Assembly: GCA_023525715.1 (NCBI GenBank)
Contig: CM042014.1
Span: forward strand, 23,769,404-23,833,403
Length of the DNA: 64,000 nt
Direction of reading: 5' to 3'
Source: Cichorium intybus
Taxonomy: Eukaryota; Streptophyta; Magnoliopsida; Asterales; Asteraceae
Shown: positions 43,158 through 55,292 of the stretch, piece by piece
How the letters are laid out: each line of letters begins with the position of its first letter
How positions within the stretch are numbered: the stretch's first letter is position 1
Notes under the pieces: model-generated
Seen by the model: only the letters and a program-made list of their open reading frames with translations
What the model was told of the DNA's origin: nothing
Databases searched by the model: none
Made by a program: the position numbers and the translations under genes

Positions 43158-45114
43158 TCAATTATGTTTTGGCAAAGGATTCAATTTCTTGTTTATCTCT
43201 TCAAGTTTCTTCATCCTCACCATTTCACTTTCACTAATAAGCTGCAAAATTTAGTATAAAACATATATTGTTAATCAGGGACATAATTATATCATGAAAT
43301 ATATGTACTTGATCATTGTCGATAAAATTAAAGAATTATTTATACTAACTTAAAATATAAAAATAAAGTAAAATCACCTCCATTAATCTGGTAACTAATT
43401 GAGCTTTCTCCTTGTTTTTCTCATTGAATGCCTCAACTGCTTCTTTATATTCTTTTTCCTGCAAATTACTTACATCTTATTTCACTGAATAACATCAGAA
43501 AAATGAAAACAAAAGCACTTAATTCTCATAGCTGGTTGCAAATTTTCGGTAGTTGAATAACAAGATTGAAATGATTTTAGATCAAGTTGGAGTAATTTTA
43601 GTATTAGGTCCTGTATGAAGTTTTATTAATACTTAACGCGATATATATGAAGTTTTATTTAATACAATGATAATCTAACTTTTCAATCAATCTATTTAGA
43701 AGGTAGTATCTATTAAGAATATACTTTAAACATCTTCGGATCCATTTGGCATGTATATCAGTGATTCGGTTTTATTTAGTGCTTGCTAAAGCTAATCAAG
43801 TCCAACTATAAAAACTGGTTTACCTAAACAACATTATTTATTCAAGTGCAGATTTTTAGAAAGTACGGTTTATCTTTTTGGGAATTGATTTGTACACAAC
43901 AATGAGATTTTTTTTTTTTTTTTTTATAACCTTCTAAAGTATAAATTGTTGTCTACTTTTTTTTTTTAATCTTGAAATCATCAAAGTTGGGTATTTTTTT
44001 TTTGCCTTTTTTGCATAAATAAGTTACGATTGACGTTAACGCATTCATGTTGGAACTTAATATTTGGAATTCAACATTTGAGTTTCGTATGTAATAATAA
44101 TGTAACTTTACAATAGCCTTCCATGTAATTGCTATTTTTTATTTATTTTAGTAGTTATTTTAATTTTTTTTTCTCTGAAAAGGTAAATAACTAATAATTA
44201 AAAGGAAGTAAAATAATTATAACGTCTCACCTTTTTAAGACAATTTTGACCCAACGACTTTAGTTCTTTATTGACCAAGTCAACCTTCTTTCTTACGTTG
44301 GCCCCCTCCTTCCAGCTTGGATCGTCTAGGGCTTCAAGGTCCTACCATCGGAATTTTCATATTTATTCCAAATTATAATTATAATTACAATATTAATCTT
44401 ATTAAAAATTCAGAAATTAAAATAAAAAAAAATATGAATCGATAGCTGTACGACTAAACTTGTTCAAATGATTAGAAGTTGCTTAGAATAATATTCTATA
44501 TTCCAATTCTATTATATCATCGAATGAACGTAAATGGAGTAACACTTAACTAGCTATGGGGTTTTCAAAAAAATTTACATGTTGCTTAAAAAAAATTACT
44601 AAATAGTGACTGAAGAAATGTTCAAATCTCACCATCTTGGAACACAGGCATGATAAGACTAATATTCAACACATACTATTTTCATGATCTCACATTCTAC
44701 AACTATTAGCGTATCCACATCAGTTTGACACGATCTTGTATATAACCTCTTTTCATAAGAACTTCTTTTAAGAGTAAATCAAAAACTCCACATATATATA
44801 TATTACAATTACAAATTATGACATGGAAAAGATTTACTTACATTCCGAATCTCGGCCAATTTTTTGGTTTCTTGTTCAACGCGACTTAACTGAGCCTGAA
44901 CTTTCTCCTTGACCTCCATCTTCTTCTTTGTGATTTCTTCTTCTTTAGCCCGAAAAGCAAACAAGGCTGATTTGGATAGCTCATCGTCACAGTCAGCCAA
45001 GGGGTTTTCCTGACTTGCCCTTAGTCCCAAGCTCTTCATTCGAATCATCTTTTGGGATGATTGTTGTTGATCCAACTGTGTAGGTATGCATGCCATATTT
45101 TCAACAATGGACAC
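43158..45114 (-). CDS. DUF662/ACIP1-like coiled-coil protein (RAB6-interacting golgin family)
   Basis: Four exons on the minus strand, 44842-45114, 44231-44341, 43378-43458 and 43158-43241, all GT-AG and phase 0, give about 182 aa. Exon 1 has an N-terminal tail, then DDELSKSALFAFRAKEEEI and KKKMEVKEKVQAQLSRVEQE. Exon 2 has DLEALDDPSWKEG and VRKKVDLVNKELKSLGQ; exon 3 KEYKEAVEAFNEKN and LVTRLME; exon 4 SESEMVRMKKLEEI then the stop. This order is that of plant DUF662 proteins, usually about 170-190 aa, related to RAB6-interacting golgins. Arabidopsis ACIP1 associates with microtubules and takes part in immunity. Nearly the whole protein is predicted coiled coil. There is no signal peptide or membrane segment. 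The start used is the first Met of the open exon; a second Met seven codons on is possible. It looks intact, and no neighbour is obviously linked. Confidence 0.85.
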
Positions 45115-45170
45115 CCTTTTCTTGATAGAGATATGGCTCTCTTTTGCTTGTCTCAGAGATGCTCAATCTA

Positions 45171-46676
45171 TGTTGGGTTTAAAAAAGGCCACCAATTGTA
45201 GTAATAGACTGACTTTCTTTACAACAAACATGAGGTGGAAAGCCCAAAATGTCTAACTAATACGATTATTATAAAGGAAAGGGAGAGACCAAATCATTGT
45301 TATTAATCTTTTTATTTGTTAATGAATACATGGGGACAATATGTCACTATAATTTTGTAATCTGATAGTTCGAAAATTAAAAGGTTACAAATTTATAGAA
45401 CGATTGTAACATTTCGATATCAAAGTTACATGGTAATAATCCAAAGACCTGTTGATTAATTTAAAACTATGGTTAAAGTTATTAATAACTAACAATTTAA
45501 GGCTCATAAGGTATTTGAAGTTTCATTTTTTTATGTCAAATAAGTTTTACAATATAAACTTTCCAACTTATGTACTGTTTCTTTTTTTACTTAATAGACT
45601 TAATGCATAACAAATTTAATTAATACAATTATATATAGGCGTTTCTTTTTTACTTAATGTCAACAAAATATCCTAATGAGTTAAGTTATGAAAATGGTGT
45701 TCTTAACATTAAGCGGTAATTTCATATTTATTTTTCCAAAATTACCCTCACTTTTCGTAAATAAAGGATAACTTTTTCTTTATTTTTTTAAATCAATAAT
45801 ATGGGAACAATAAAAAAAACTAGATACGAAAATGAATTAATGTTAAATGACTCTTCACTTAAAAATTAATACAACAAAATTCTTCTATGTATGATTAACG
45901 TGTTTTTCTTTCTCTAATTATGATAATCATTGTATTTATTTATGACATTTTTGTAAAACAATTTTTAAAACAATACATTTTTAATATTTTTAATTGGTTG
46001 GAATTTAAACTCATGTTAAAGTTATGTTTTAATTAAGTTACCAATCATTTGATATCTTAGATTATTTAATTTTTTTTAAAAAAAAATTAATGTGATAATG
46101 TACAGTTTCAATTTATAACGGTTATTAAATAAATGTTAATGTGTTTTTTTTGTCAATTTTCAATAAGAGGATAAATTAATCATTTATTTAAATTCAGGCA
46201 GTGTATTCAGTTCAAAAAAGAAACAATATTTATATCAGCAACACTTTATCAATTCAGATATCGTTATATATTCAATACACGTTATCAATTCAAGACTTAA
46301 TAAGAATAAAAATAAACATGGTCTTAAAGTGCTTCTCACACTTATACCAATATACCGGAGGTTGTTACATCGTTCTATAATAAAATTTGGTATAACTTTT
46401 ATTAGCCAAAAGTAGTACGGACTTTATTTTTCTAAATTCAAATCCAATATTCCTCACAAAATACAAGATTGGCGTGAATTCTAAATAATCATGTATAAAA
46501 AAATGGTAAATTTTATCATCGTGTAAATTACCATGCAAGTTTGGTTAGGTTTGTTTATATGATTAGTTACTATTCAGCTAATGTAGACACGTCGAGTTTG
46601 AGTTATTATAATGCATCAATGATAGGCAATTAAGATTTCAGTCTTAACATGCTTTTCTTGTTATTAAAAGAAGGGT
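45171..46676. other. AT-rich upstream/intergenic stretch
   Basis: This is the 5' flank of the DUF662 gene. It is very AT-rich with no other gene. I did not pick out a convincing TATA box. Confidence 0.55.
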
Positions 46677-46914
46677 TAATTACGAAAAAAGTACTATATT
46701 TTGTTAAAAGTTCGGTTTAACCATCAATTTTCAAAAGATTTGGAAAAAATCATCAATTTTTGTAAAAAGTTTCATTGAAGCCATTATTACCGGTTCTTTC
46801 GGTCATAATGGTTGGGCTAAAAATTTTTCTAAAAATTGGTGGTTTATTAGAACAAATGAAAAATTGATGGTTTAAGCATAAAAAGTAATAAAATATAGTA
46901 TTTTTCCGTAATTA
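46677..46914. mobile_element. inverted-repeat MITE-like element, copy 1
   Basis: It starts TAATTACGAAAAAAGTACTA and ends in the inverse TAGTATTTTTCCGTAATTA. Interior motifs include GGTTTAACCATCAATTTT and ACCGGTTCTTTCGG. About 238 bp. Confidence 0.75.
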
Positions 46915-46945
46915 TATAAATTAAAGTGTAAACATTATCTAGGCC

Positions 46946-47183
46946 TAATTACGAAAAAAAACACTATATTTTGCAAAAAATTTGGTTTAACCACCAATTT
47001 TTAAGATTCGGAAAAACCACCATTTTTTATAAAATGTTTCATCGAAGCCACTGTTACCGGCTTCTTCAGGCCATAGTGGTCAGATTGAAATTTTTTCTAA
47101 AAATTGGTGATTTTATTAGAACAAATAAAAAATTGATAGTTAAACTAGAAAAAGTACAAAAATATAGTGCTTTTTTCGTAATT
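46946..47183. mobile_element. inverted-repeat MITE-like element, copy 2
   Basis: Same structure, orientation and length as copy 1, with about 20% differences by eye, only about 30 bp away. Confidence 0.75.
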
Positions 47184-47436
47184 TGTCATTAAAAGAAACA
47201 AGTTTCAAAACATACTATCATTTACCCACCGAAGCTTTTGTGATCTATGTTACGTCAATATTGTTTATCTTTATCAATCAGTTTAAAATGTTTCTAATGC
47301 TATAATTTTAACTATCTAAAAGATATACATGTCATCGTTTTGAATTTGCGATGTTATAAAATGGCTCGATTTATCTTTATTCTCATAATAGGTAATAATC
47401 CTTACCTATTTTCTAAATACATGAAGAAAATATGGT

Positions 47437-47760
47437 TTGCATAAAGGAGCATGGTCAAATTTTCTTTTATATAAAAGAAGGACGTGATTCCATGTGGGGG
47501 TGTAATTAAGCTTTTTTCAAAACTAGAATTTGGTCGATGTCTTTGTCACTTTGAGAATATATACTCAAATAGTGGGAATTTGATCGATGTCTTTGTCACT
47601 TGGAGAATTTGGTCGAAGTTTTTGAAAATATGGGATTGCATAAAGGAGCATGGTCAATTTTTCTTGTAAATAAAACAAAGACGTGTTTCGATGTGGGGGT
47701 GTAATGAAGCTTTTTTTTTCAAATAGTGGAATATGGTCGATGTCTTTGTCACTTTAAGAA
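47437..47760. repeat. diverged tandem duplication of about 200 bp
   Basis: GCATAAAGGAGCATGGTCAA, GATGTGGGGGTGTAAT and GGTCGATGTCTTTGTCACTT recur at about 47437-47560 and 47637-47760, with a further partial copy between. 47761-48289 has nothing identifiable. Confidence 0.8.
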
Positions 47761-48289
47761 TATATATTCAAAAAATATAGCCGGGTAATGATATGTCATT
47801 TGTACATTCAAATACATCATTATAAAGTGATCATGCCAATACGATCATGTTTCAATCTTCTATCACAAAGTAACTATTAGGAGTGAGTATAGTGGGTACC
47901 CGTTCTAATAGTTTATGGCCCGAAATTGAACTGGAACTAATGATTCTTAGAATGTTGGAATCGGAACCAGAACCAGTTACAACGCTTCCTTAGATTCTTG
48001 AACCGCTCCCGGAACCACCTGAACCTGTTCCGATACTGGTTGCCTGTTTCTAAATTTATAAAAATATTGGTTATTCTATAATTGTAGCTTATAATTGAGT
48101 GATTAGTTCTTATTGGAAGACGTCTTTAGCACAAATAGGTGGCGTATAATTACATGTTTTTATTAGGCATTCATGCTTCTGATTAATCATTACTCGTTGA
48201 TATGTCTAAGCAATTGGTCTTCCCTTATATTATTTTTAACTTTAGTGAAAGCGGTATTGGGAAGTCTTCCTTTATATTATTTTTCGTTG

Positions 48290-49412
48290 TTTTTTTTGGG
48301 TAAAGAGGACGGTACCTCTGGCAAATTTTATTAATAAAAAGAATAAATACAATTTGAGGCTGGGGACTCCCCACCTAAGAAAAAACAGAAAATTCATTGG
48401 GACAGGCCCCAAAGGACAACAAGGCTAAACTAGGAACCATAACATGAATTGGAACTAGAAAACATAACAGGAACATAAAGGAGAACAACCTGCAAAAGAA
48501 AACAAACCATACAAGTAGAGAAATATATAGTAGAAAAATCTCAACCTTGTGGGAGGGTCCATATCCTTTTAGCCAAATTAACATTTTGTGAAGGTCTCAT
48601 AGATAGACTCACCAGTCTACAGCGGACATCATCCATAACAGTATTCACGACTGCATGATAAGATCTTCTATTATTTTTGAAAATCCGGAAATTTCTTTCC
48701 TGCCAAATGTGGTAAACAGCTCCAGCAAGCACAAGTCTTCGAATGATTGACCAAATGGACTTACTCTTAGAAATGGGCTTGAGAAGGTTAATGATATCGA
48801 ACCAGCTATTAGTGGAGAAGGAGAGATTCATGACATGTTGAAGGTCATGCCAAACCATAGAAGGGAAAGAACATTCAAAGAAGAGATGGGGGAGGGAATC
48901 AGAACAATCTCCGCAGAAGGCACAATTGAGATTGGAGTTAGGCTCCCAGATTTTGATTTTATCATGAGTTTTTAGACGATTTTTAAGAGCAACCCAGAGA
49001 ATGAAAGCATGTCTGGGAATATTCTGGGAAAACCAAACAAGATGATACCAATTGACAGGCTGATCATAGGGGCGTATAGACTGCCAAACCGAACGGACCG
49101 TAAAAGGAGAGAGTTTACCGTCCCTAGATCTCCAGAGGAGTTTATCATGAACGGACGGGGATAGAGAAGGGGGTTATGAGAAAGAAGATTAGTATTAGAG
49201 TCCCTCCAGCATTGAGGGCGAACCCAAGATCCGTTGAGGACAAGGTCAGAAACCTTAGAATCACGAGTGAAACCCGCGATATGGATGTCACGGGCAGACA
49301 AGAACTGAGAGAGGGGACCAGCAGGATGCCGAGCAACCATCACCAATATGGGTAACAATATACTCCCTTATCTTACCCCGCATATCGAGGATGTTACGCC
49401 AGGCAGAGCCGT
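48290..49412 (-). pseudogene. LINE ORF2, 3' part with A-tail
   Basis: Minus strand, the lower part of the LINE split by the gypsy insertion. It opens with SAWRNILDMRGKIR, continuing the frame from 57569, then is frameshifted near 49330. The reverse-transcriptase zinc-binding region is recognisable (HAFILWVALKNRLKTHDKI, NCAFCGDCSDSLPHLFFEC, IWQERNFRIF). It stops near 48541. The element ends in GCCAGAGGTACCGTCCTC and an A8 run (48290-48297 on the plus strand as T). It is dead. Confidence 0.85.
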
Positions 49413-50259
49413 TGTAAGAACCCGCGAAAATGTGTAATAAAAATGTAAAATAATCGGGTGAAATAGTAAAATTTTGGAATAAGGGCAAATTGGTCTTTTT
49501 GCCATGTCTTGGACCTTGGTGTAAAATAAGTTGTGTGATGGGATAATTATGTGAAATAATGAAGTTTTATATAATAAAAACTTGTTTTGGGAGTTAAAAT
49601 GGAAGAGTTGAAATTGGAGGGTTGGAAATGAAAATTTGGAACATAATTGGGATTTATCTTCATAATTCCCAGAAGGTGGTAGAAAGAACGGGAGAGAGCT
49701 AGAGAGTATAGTGAGGTCACGATTTCTGGAGCATTCACAAAGGAAGGAGGTGATCAATTTGAGTCTTGGTGAAGGATTGAAGAGTTCCAAAGCCAATTGA
49801 GGTAAGTTTTGTGATATGAACTCATATATTCAAGTTGTGGTGGTTAGTTTCTAAACTGAAAATTCAATAAGAAGTTAATATAATGAGTTCATATGTGCTA
49901 TCTAGCTTAATTTGACACAAGAAATGGATTCCTAACCATAAATTGTGGTTAAAGGCATGGAATTGGGTTTGAGCTCAAGAACCCTAGAAATGGGTTTGTG
50001 AGACTAAAACTGATTCCTAATGTTTTGTTAAGTTCTAAGGATCATTTAGGATGCATTAAGATATTCCTAAGTGATTAATTTCAAAAATTTGCATTTTTGG
50101 TGCAAAATTGTAAAAAACGGGTTTGTTATGAAATTGTTGAGAAATTACAATTTCTACAAGCTAAAACTTGATAAAAACTGAAGGTTTATGTCTTGGAATG
50201 ATCCCATAATAATTAAGTCATGAATTAAGAACTTAATAGGGTGAATAGTGCAGCTGCAG
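49413..50259 (+). repeat. truncated 5' LTR of the gypsy element
   Basis: It corresponds to 55293-56139 without indels. It then breaks off at a CAGCTGCAG repeat, where the 3' LTR continues for another 1.4 kb. 50260-50320 repeats pieces of 50190-50245 in rearranged order, pointing to a deletion with faulty repair. Confidence 0.9.
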
Positions 50260-50954
50260 CTGCAGAACTTAATAGGGTGGAATGATCCCATAATAATTAA
50301 GTCATGGTTTAAGCGAATTAGGTTGGGTAACCATCCTAGGCTTAAACTAGTGGATTAATAGTAAGTACAGTAGTAGTACTAGGTACTAACTAACGGGGTA
50401 GAATCGATAATTTATAATGTTGGAATCCATAGAAACCGATGAATCAGGGGATCTTGTGATAACACCAGAGCCAAGATATATAGGTGGTTAAAATAATATT
50501 GGGCCCGTATTATGGTAACCACAGGATATGCTTTGGAAATGGTGAAGTCACGAGGGAACCTGAGGGATTTGGTTGTGGAAATCAGTAAAGAGATAACTGG
50601 GAATACTAGTTACATAGAAAGATTGCATGCTACAGTTTTCGTATATATATTGATAAATATAGTTATGTGGAATAATAAACGTAAATCTTATTCATTTTAT
50701 ATAGTAAATGGAGAGCGGTGATCAGAACCTTTTGAGTGAATGACGGGCAGCAAGTCATACCCCGTCCCATGAAGATAACCCTGTCGACGATGCGGTTAAC
50801 ATGGGTCCTAACCCAAATCCAATACCGCAACCTCCACCTGTGACTTTGGAGGCTATTCAAAACCTTATTAGCAATCTAAAGACGGAAATGAGGGAAGATA
50901 TACGACAAATGTTGAACACACGGCTGGGGGACCCACATCCTAATCCTTCAGCAG
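50260..50954 (+). other. gypsy leader and disrupted gag N-terminus
   Basis: No primer binding site was found. A frame from 50801 (MGPNPNPIPQPPP... LKTEMREDIRQM) looks like a gag N-terminus but ends at TAA near 50981, while the main gag frame is a different one. Either a frameshift or a later start explains this. Confidence 0.5.
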
Positions 50955-53939
50955 ATGATTGCTTCTTGGAGACCCACTAACGGATATTCGGTTACAGAGG
51001 AAGATAGTGTGGGGACAGAAGACAAGAAGAGATATTCTTTCAAAACTTTCCTGACATGTAAACCAACGGAATACTATGGTAGCTATGAGCCTAAAGTCAC
51101 GATGCGGTGGATACGGGAGACAGAGCAAGTACTGGAGGTCAGCAAGTGTCATGAGAAAGATAAAGTTTATTATGCCTCACGAATGTTAAAAGACGATGCG
51201 TTAGTTTGGTGGAATACCCTGTACGAACTGGTTGGAAAGGATGTAATTTATAAATGGTCGTGGACCGAATTCACCACTCGCTTGAAGAATAAATATTGTC
51301 CCCTTCGGGACATAGAAAAACTTGAAGACGAATTCCTTACTCTAAAGAAGGGTAGTTTGACTGTTGCCGAGTATACTAAAAAGTTTAGTGATATGCTATC
51401 GTTTGTGGGAAACATTTACACTACGGAGCGGGCATGGATCAACCGTTATGTAAAAGGCCTACCTTGGGAGTATGAATTGGAAGTAAAACGGGCGGTAACA
51501 ATGGATGCGGCGTTTGAGGCAGCAAGAAATGTTGAAGATGTGTGGAAACGAAGAACAATGGAGAGGCAAGTTTCTGGGGATAAACGTAAATTCAGTGGCG
51601 GGAGTAGTAGCTGGAATAAGAAGGGGAAGTCGGTAGTGATGTCGAGCAAACAGGGCAGTCGGAAGATGTGTGATAAGTGCGGGAAAGAGCATACGGGTGA
51701 ATGTAAGATGGGAAGTACAGCCTGCTTTAACTGTGGAAGAACGGGTCACAAGGCGAGGGAATGTACCTATCCGAAGCTCAGCGAAGTCGAGTGTTTTTCA
51801 TGTCACGAAAAGGGGCATTATAGTTTCAACTGTCCGAAGAAGAGTGGCGAGACAATGGTATCAACTGCGCCGAAAAAGACGGAGCCCCAAAAAGTGAAGA
51901 CTCGCGCCTTCCAACTCACCCGAGAAGAAGCAAAGGAGACACAAGACGTGGTCTCAGGTACTCTACTAATTAACCAGATGCCTGCCTACGTATTATTTGA
52001 TTCTGGTGCTACGTGTTCGTTTGTGTCCCATGATTTTGGTCTAAAATTCAATATACCGCTAGAACCATTAGATCATGTATGTGAGGTAGAATTGGCGAGT
52101 GGTAAGAAGGTGGAGATAAAACATGTGTACCGTGGCTGCGAACTCAGTATAGATGATCAGAAATTTTCGTTGAACCTTCTTCCGATTGGAGTGAAGACTT
52201 TTGATGTTGTCATTGGTATGGATTGGCTTGGAGCCAATGATGCCAAAATCGCGTGTGGGAAAAAGATAGTGTCGGTGAAAATTCCAAATGGTAGCAAGGT
52301 GTATGTGTATGGTGAAAAACCCAAGAGGATGTCCAATTTGATTAGCGCAGCAAAGGTCAGGAGATGTTTGATGAAGGGATGTTTATCCTATGTGGCGTAT
52401 GTAATGATGGAAGATAAAGTAAAAACGACGGTACATGACATTGACGTGGTGAAAGAATACCCTGAAGTGTTTCTAGATGATTTACCTGGTTTGCCACCAG
52501 AGAGACAAGTTGAATTCCGAATTGATCTTGTACCTGGAGCTTCTCCTATCGCTCGTGCTCCATACCGATTGGCCCCGACCGAAATGCGGGAGTTGATGTC
52601 CCAATTACAGGAATTGCTTGATAAAGGCTTCATACGCCCCAGTGTGTCTCCTTGGGGTGCACCGGTGCTGTTTGTCAAAAAGAATGATGGCACGATGCGA
52701 ATGTGCATTGACTACCGCGAGCTCAATAAAATTACCATCAAGAATCGTTACCCGCTACCACGAATAGACGATCTGTTTGATCAGTTGCAAGGCGCTGACT
52801 ATTTCTCAAAGATTGACCTCCGGTCTGGTTATCATCAGGTGCGCGTAAGAAACGAAGATATTGAGAAGACTGCTTTCCGCACTCGCTACGGGCATTATGA
52901 ATTCCTGGTCATGCCTTTTGGTTTAACTAATGCCCCGACAATCTTCATGGATTTAATGAATAGGGTGTGCAAGCCGTTTCTTGATAAGTTTGTTATTGTC
53001 TTTATTGATGACATTCTTATCTACTCGAAGAATGCAGAAGACCACAAGAATCATCTGAGGACGGTGCTGGAAGTTTTAAAGAAAGAGAAGTTATACGCAA
53101 AAATTTCGAAGTGTGAATTCTGGTTGAGGGAAGTGCAATTCCTTGGACACGTTGTCTCAATCCAAGGCATTAAAGTGGATCCAGTAAAGGTGGAAGCGGT
53201 GATGAAATGGGAAAGACCAAAGACCCTGACAGAAGTGAGAAGTTTTCTTGGACTCGCCGGGTATTACCGACGATTCATCCAAGATTTTTCACGAATTGCA
53301 GTACCTCTTACGAAGTTAACAAGAAAAGGGGTAAAATTTGAATGGAGGGCGGAACAAGAGAAGGCGTTCGAAACATTGAAGGAGAAATTATGTGATGCGC
53401 CAGTTCTTACCCTGCCGGAGGGAACTGAAGACTTCGTGGTGTACAGTGATGCCTCGAACAGAGGATTGGGTTGTGTACTAATGCAGCGAGGGAAAGTGAT
53501 AGCGTACGCTTCTCGCCAATTGAAAGAACCAGAAACAAGATATGCAACACACGATTTGGAGCTGGCAGCAATTGTGTTTGCATTAAAAATCTGGAGACAT
53601 TATCTATATGGAACAAAGTGCACCTTATACACGGATCATAAAAGCCTGCAATATGTATTCTCACAGAAGGAACTTAATATGAGGCAAAGTAGGTGGCTGG
53701 AGCTAATAAATGACTATGATTGTGAAATTGCCTACCACCCCGGGAAAGCAAATGTGGTAGCAGATGCTTTAAGCAGAAAGTTTCACGAAAAGAAAAGTCA
53801 AGAGCGTTTGATGCGGATAGAATTGAAATCAATCCTGATAGAAAGAATTAAAGACGCGCAAAAGCAGGTATTGGAAAGGGGTGACTTAAAGAAGGAAAAG
53901 CTGGGAAAGGATTTGGTGTTTGGAGAAAATACCCAATGA
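50955..53939 (+). CDS. gypsy gag-protease-RT-RNase H reading frame, ends at a nonsense codon
   Basis: 994 codons. Gag core is about residues 45-175 (MRWIRETEQVLEV, ALVWWNTL). Two CCHC zinc knuckles lie at 257-270 and 280-293. The aspartic protease has LFDSGAT (347-353). Reverse transcriptase spans about 515-700, with MRMCIDYRELN and catalytic FIDD (683-686). RNase H has SDAS (831-834), TDHKSL (893-898) and ADALSRK near 936. It ends at TGA 53937-53939 where the family usually has Trp before the integrase, and the integrase follows in the same frame. I infer a TGG-to-TGA change. The first Met used (50955) is inside gag; the true start is uncertain. Confidence 0.93.
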   Translation: MIASWRPTNGYSVTEEDSVGTEDKKRYSFKTFLTCKPTEYYGSYEPKVTMRWIRETEQVLEVSKCHEKDKVYYASRMLKDDALVWWNTLYELVGKDVIYKWSWTEFTTRLKNKYCPLRDIEKLEDEFLTLKKGSLTVAEYTKKFSDMLSFVGNIYTTERAWINRYVKGLPWEYELEVKRAVTMDAAFEAARNVEDVWKRRTMERQVSGDKRKFSGGSSSWNKKGKSVVMSSKQGSRKMCDKCGKEHTGECKMGSTACFNCGRTGHKARECTYPKLSEVECFSCHEKGHYSFNCPKKSGETMVSTAPKKTEPQKVKTRAFQLTREEAKETQDVVSGTLLINQMPAYVLFDSGATCSFVSHDFGLKFNIPLEPLDHVCEVELASGKKVEIKHVYRGCELSIDDQKFSLNLLPIGVKTFDVVIGMDWLGANDAKIACGKKIVSVKIPNGSKVYVYGEKPKRMSNLISAAKVRRCLMKGCLSYVAYVMMEDKVKTTVHDIDVVKEYPEVFLDDLPGLPPERQVEFRIDLVPGASPIARAPYRLAPTEMRELMSQLQELLDKGFIRPSVSPWGAPVLFVKKNDGTMRMCIDYRELNKITIKNRYPLPRIDDLFDQLQGADYFSKIDLRSGYHQVRVRNEDIEKTAFRTRYGHYEFLVMPFGLTNAPTIFMDLMNRVCKPFLDKFVIVFIDDILIYSKNAEDHKNHLRTVLEVLKKEKLYAKISKCEFWLREVQFLGHVVSIQGIKVDPVKVEAVMKWERPKTLTEVRSFLGLAGYYRRFIQDFSRIAVPLTKLTRKGVKFEWRAEQEKAFETLKEKLCDAPVLTLPEGTEDFVVYSDASNRGLGCVLMQRGKVIAYASRQLKEPETRYATHDLELAAIVFALKIWRHYLYGTKCTLYTDHKSLQYVFSQKELNMRQSRWLELINDYDCEIAYHPGKANVVADALSRKFHEKKSQERLMRIELKSILIERIKDAQKQVLERGDLKKEKLGKDLVFGENTQ

Positions 53940-54875
53940 TTGAAGACAGTCAGAAATCGCGTATGGGTACCAAAAGCTGGTGGAATTAGAAAATTGATTC
54001 TAGAAGAATCCCATAAATCCAAGTATTCCATTCATCCAGGAAGTACGAAAACTTATCGGGATCTTAGAGAACAGTATTGGTGGCCGGGAATGAAGAAAAG
54101 AATAGTCAAGTATATCTCCAAATGTGCAACTTGTGCACAGGTGAAGGCGGAACACCAAGCCCCGTATGGGAACACTCAACCTCTGCAAATTCCAGCGGGA
54201 AAATGGGAAGACATAACCATGGATTTCATAGTTGGGTTGCCAAGAACTAGAAGGGGTCATAATAGTATATGGGTCATTGTTGACCGTTTGACCAAGAGTG
54301 CAATGTTTTTAGCAATTAACGAAAATACACAGTTGGAGACATTAGCACAGATATACAAGGATGAAGTTATAAGACTTCATGGAGCTCCCTTGTCAATCGT
54401 GTCTGATAGAGACCCACGATTTACCTCAAAATTATGGGAGGCACTACAGGAACGAATGGGGACAAAAATCAAAATGAGTACAGCTTATCATCCCCAAACT
54501 GACGGGCAAAGTGAACGAACCATTCAGACTGTAGAAGATATGCTACGAGCGTGTGCCCTGGATTTTGGTGGGAATTGGGACGAACACTTGCCATTAGTAG
54601 AGTTTTCTTATAACAACAGTTATCATTCTAGTATTGGAATGCCACCATTTAAAGCTCTATATGGCAGAAAGTGTAGAACCCCTTTGTGTTGGTTGGAAGT
54701 AGGGGAGACTAAAATAACTGGGCCAGAAATTGTAAGGATAACAAACGAAAAGATCAAAATAGTTCAAGCTAATATGAAAGCTGCTCAAGATAGGCAAAAG
54801 AGTTATGCAGACTTGAAGAATAGACCTTACGACTTAAAAGAATGTGATCTGGTAATGCTCAAAGTGTCACCGTGA
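53940..54875 (+). pseudogene. gypsy integrase, downstream of the nonsense codon
   Basis: Same frame as the preceding segment and without its own AUG. HHCC zinc residues (numbering from 53940): H25, H32, C62, C65. Catalytic D95, D156 and E192 with D-35-E spacing, in the contexts TMDFIVGLP, VSDRDPRF and TDGQSERT. It ends at a second TGA (54873-54875), again where Trp is expected. In the family this enzyme joins the DNA copy to the host chromosome. Confidence 0.9.
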
Positions 54876-55255
54876 AAAGGTGTGGTAAGATTTGGTAAGA
54901 GGGGTAAACTGAGTCCAATATACATTGGACCTTTCAAAATCTTAAAGAGAATTGGCGAACAAGCTTTCAAGTTAGAGTTACCACGTGAACTGAGTGGTAT
55001 ACATGATACGTTCCATGTGTGTTATTTGAAAAAGTACTTTGGAAAGAGTGAACTTGTTATCCCGTTGGAAGATTTAAAAGTGGAGACCGCTGATAGAAGA
55101 ACCAGAAGCAATGTTGGAAGTGAGAACCAAGAAGTTGAGAAACAAAGAAATTGACTTAGTTTTAGTCAAATGGAACCACACATCGGGTTCAGATTTGACT
55201 TGGGAAACTTTGAAAGACATGAAGAAAAGATACCCGAATTTTACGAATTACGAGA
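54876..55255 (+). pseudogene. gypsy integrase tail and chromodomain-like end, frameshifted
   Basis: It reads KRGKLSPIYIGPFKILKRIG and FHVCYLKKYF in the same frame. Near 55090 the frame shifts by one base, after which KLRNKEIDLVLVKWN and LTWETLKDMKKRYPNF continue. This is the chromodomain-like ending of Tekay-type chromoviruses, which targets integration to marked chromatin. Confidence 0.75.
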
Positions 55256-55278
55256 AGATTCCGAGGACGGAATCCTCT

Positions 55279-55292
55279 TAAGGGGGAGAGGT
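55279..55292 (+). other. polypurine tract of the gypsy element
   Basis: AAGGGGGAGAGG lies immediately before the 3' LTR. Confidence 0.8.

Noticed and set aside
44809..45114. Single-exon 101-residue protein
   Set aside because: The last ten codons read through a GTAAGT donor. The four-exon DUF662 model accounts for the sequence better.
49368..49796. Minus-strand frame of 142 codons, repeated at 55278-55676
   Set aside because: It lies in the gypsy LTR and appears twice only because the LTR does.
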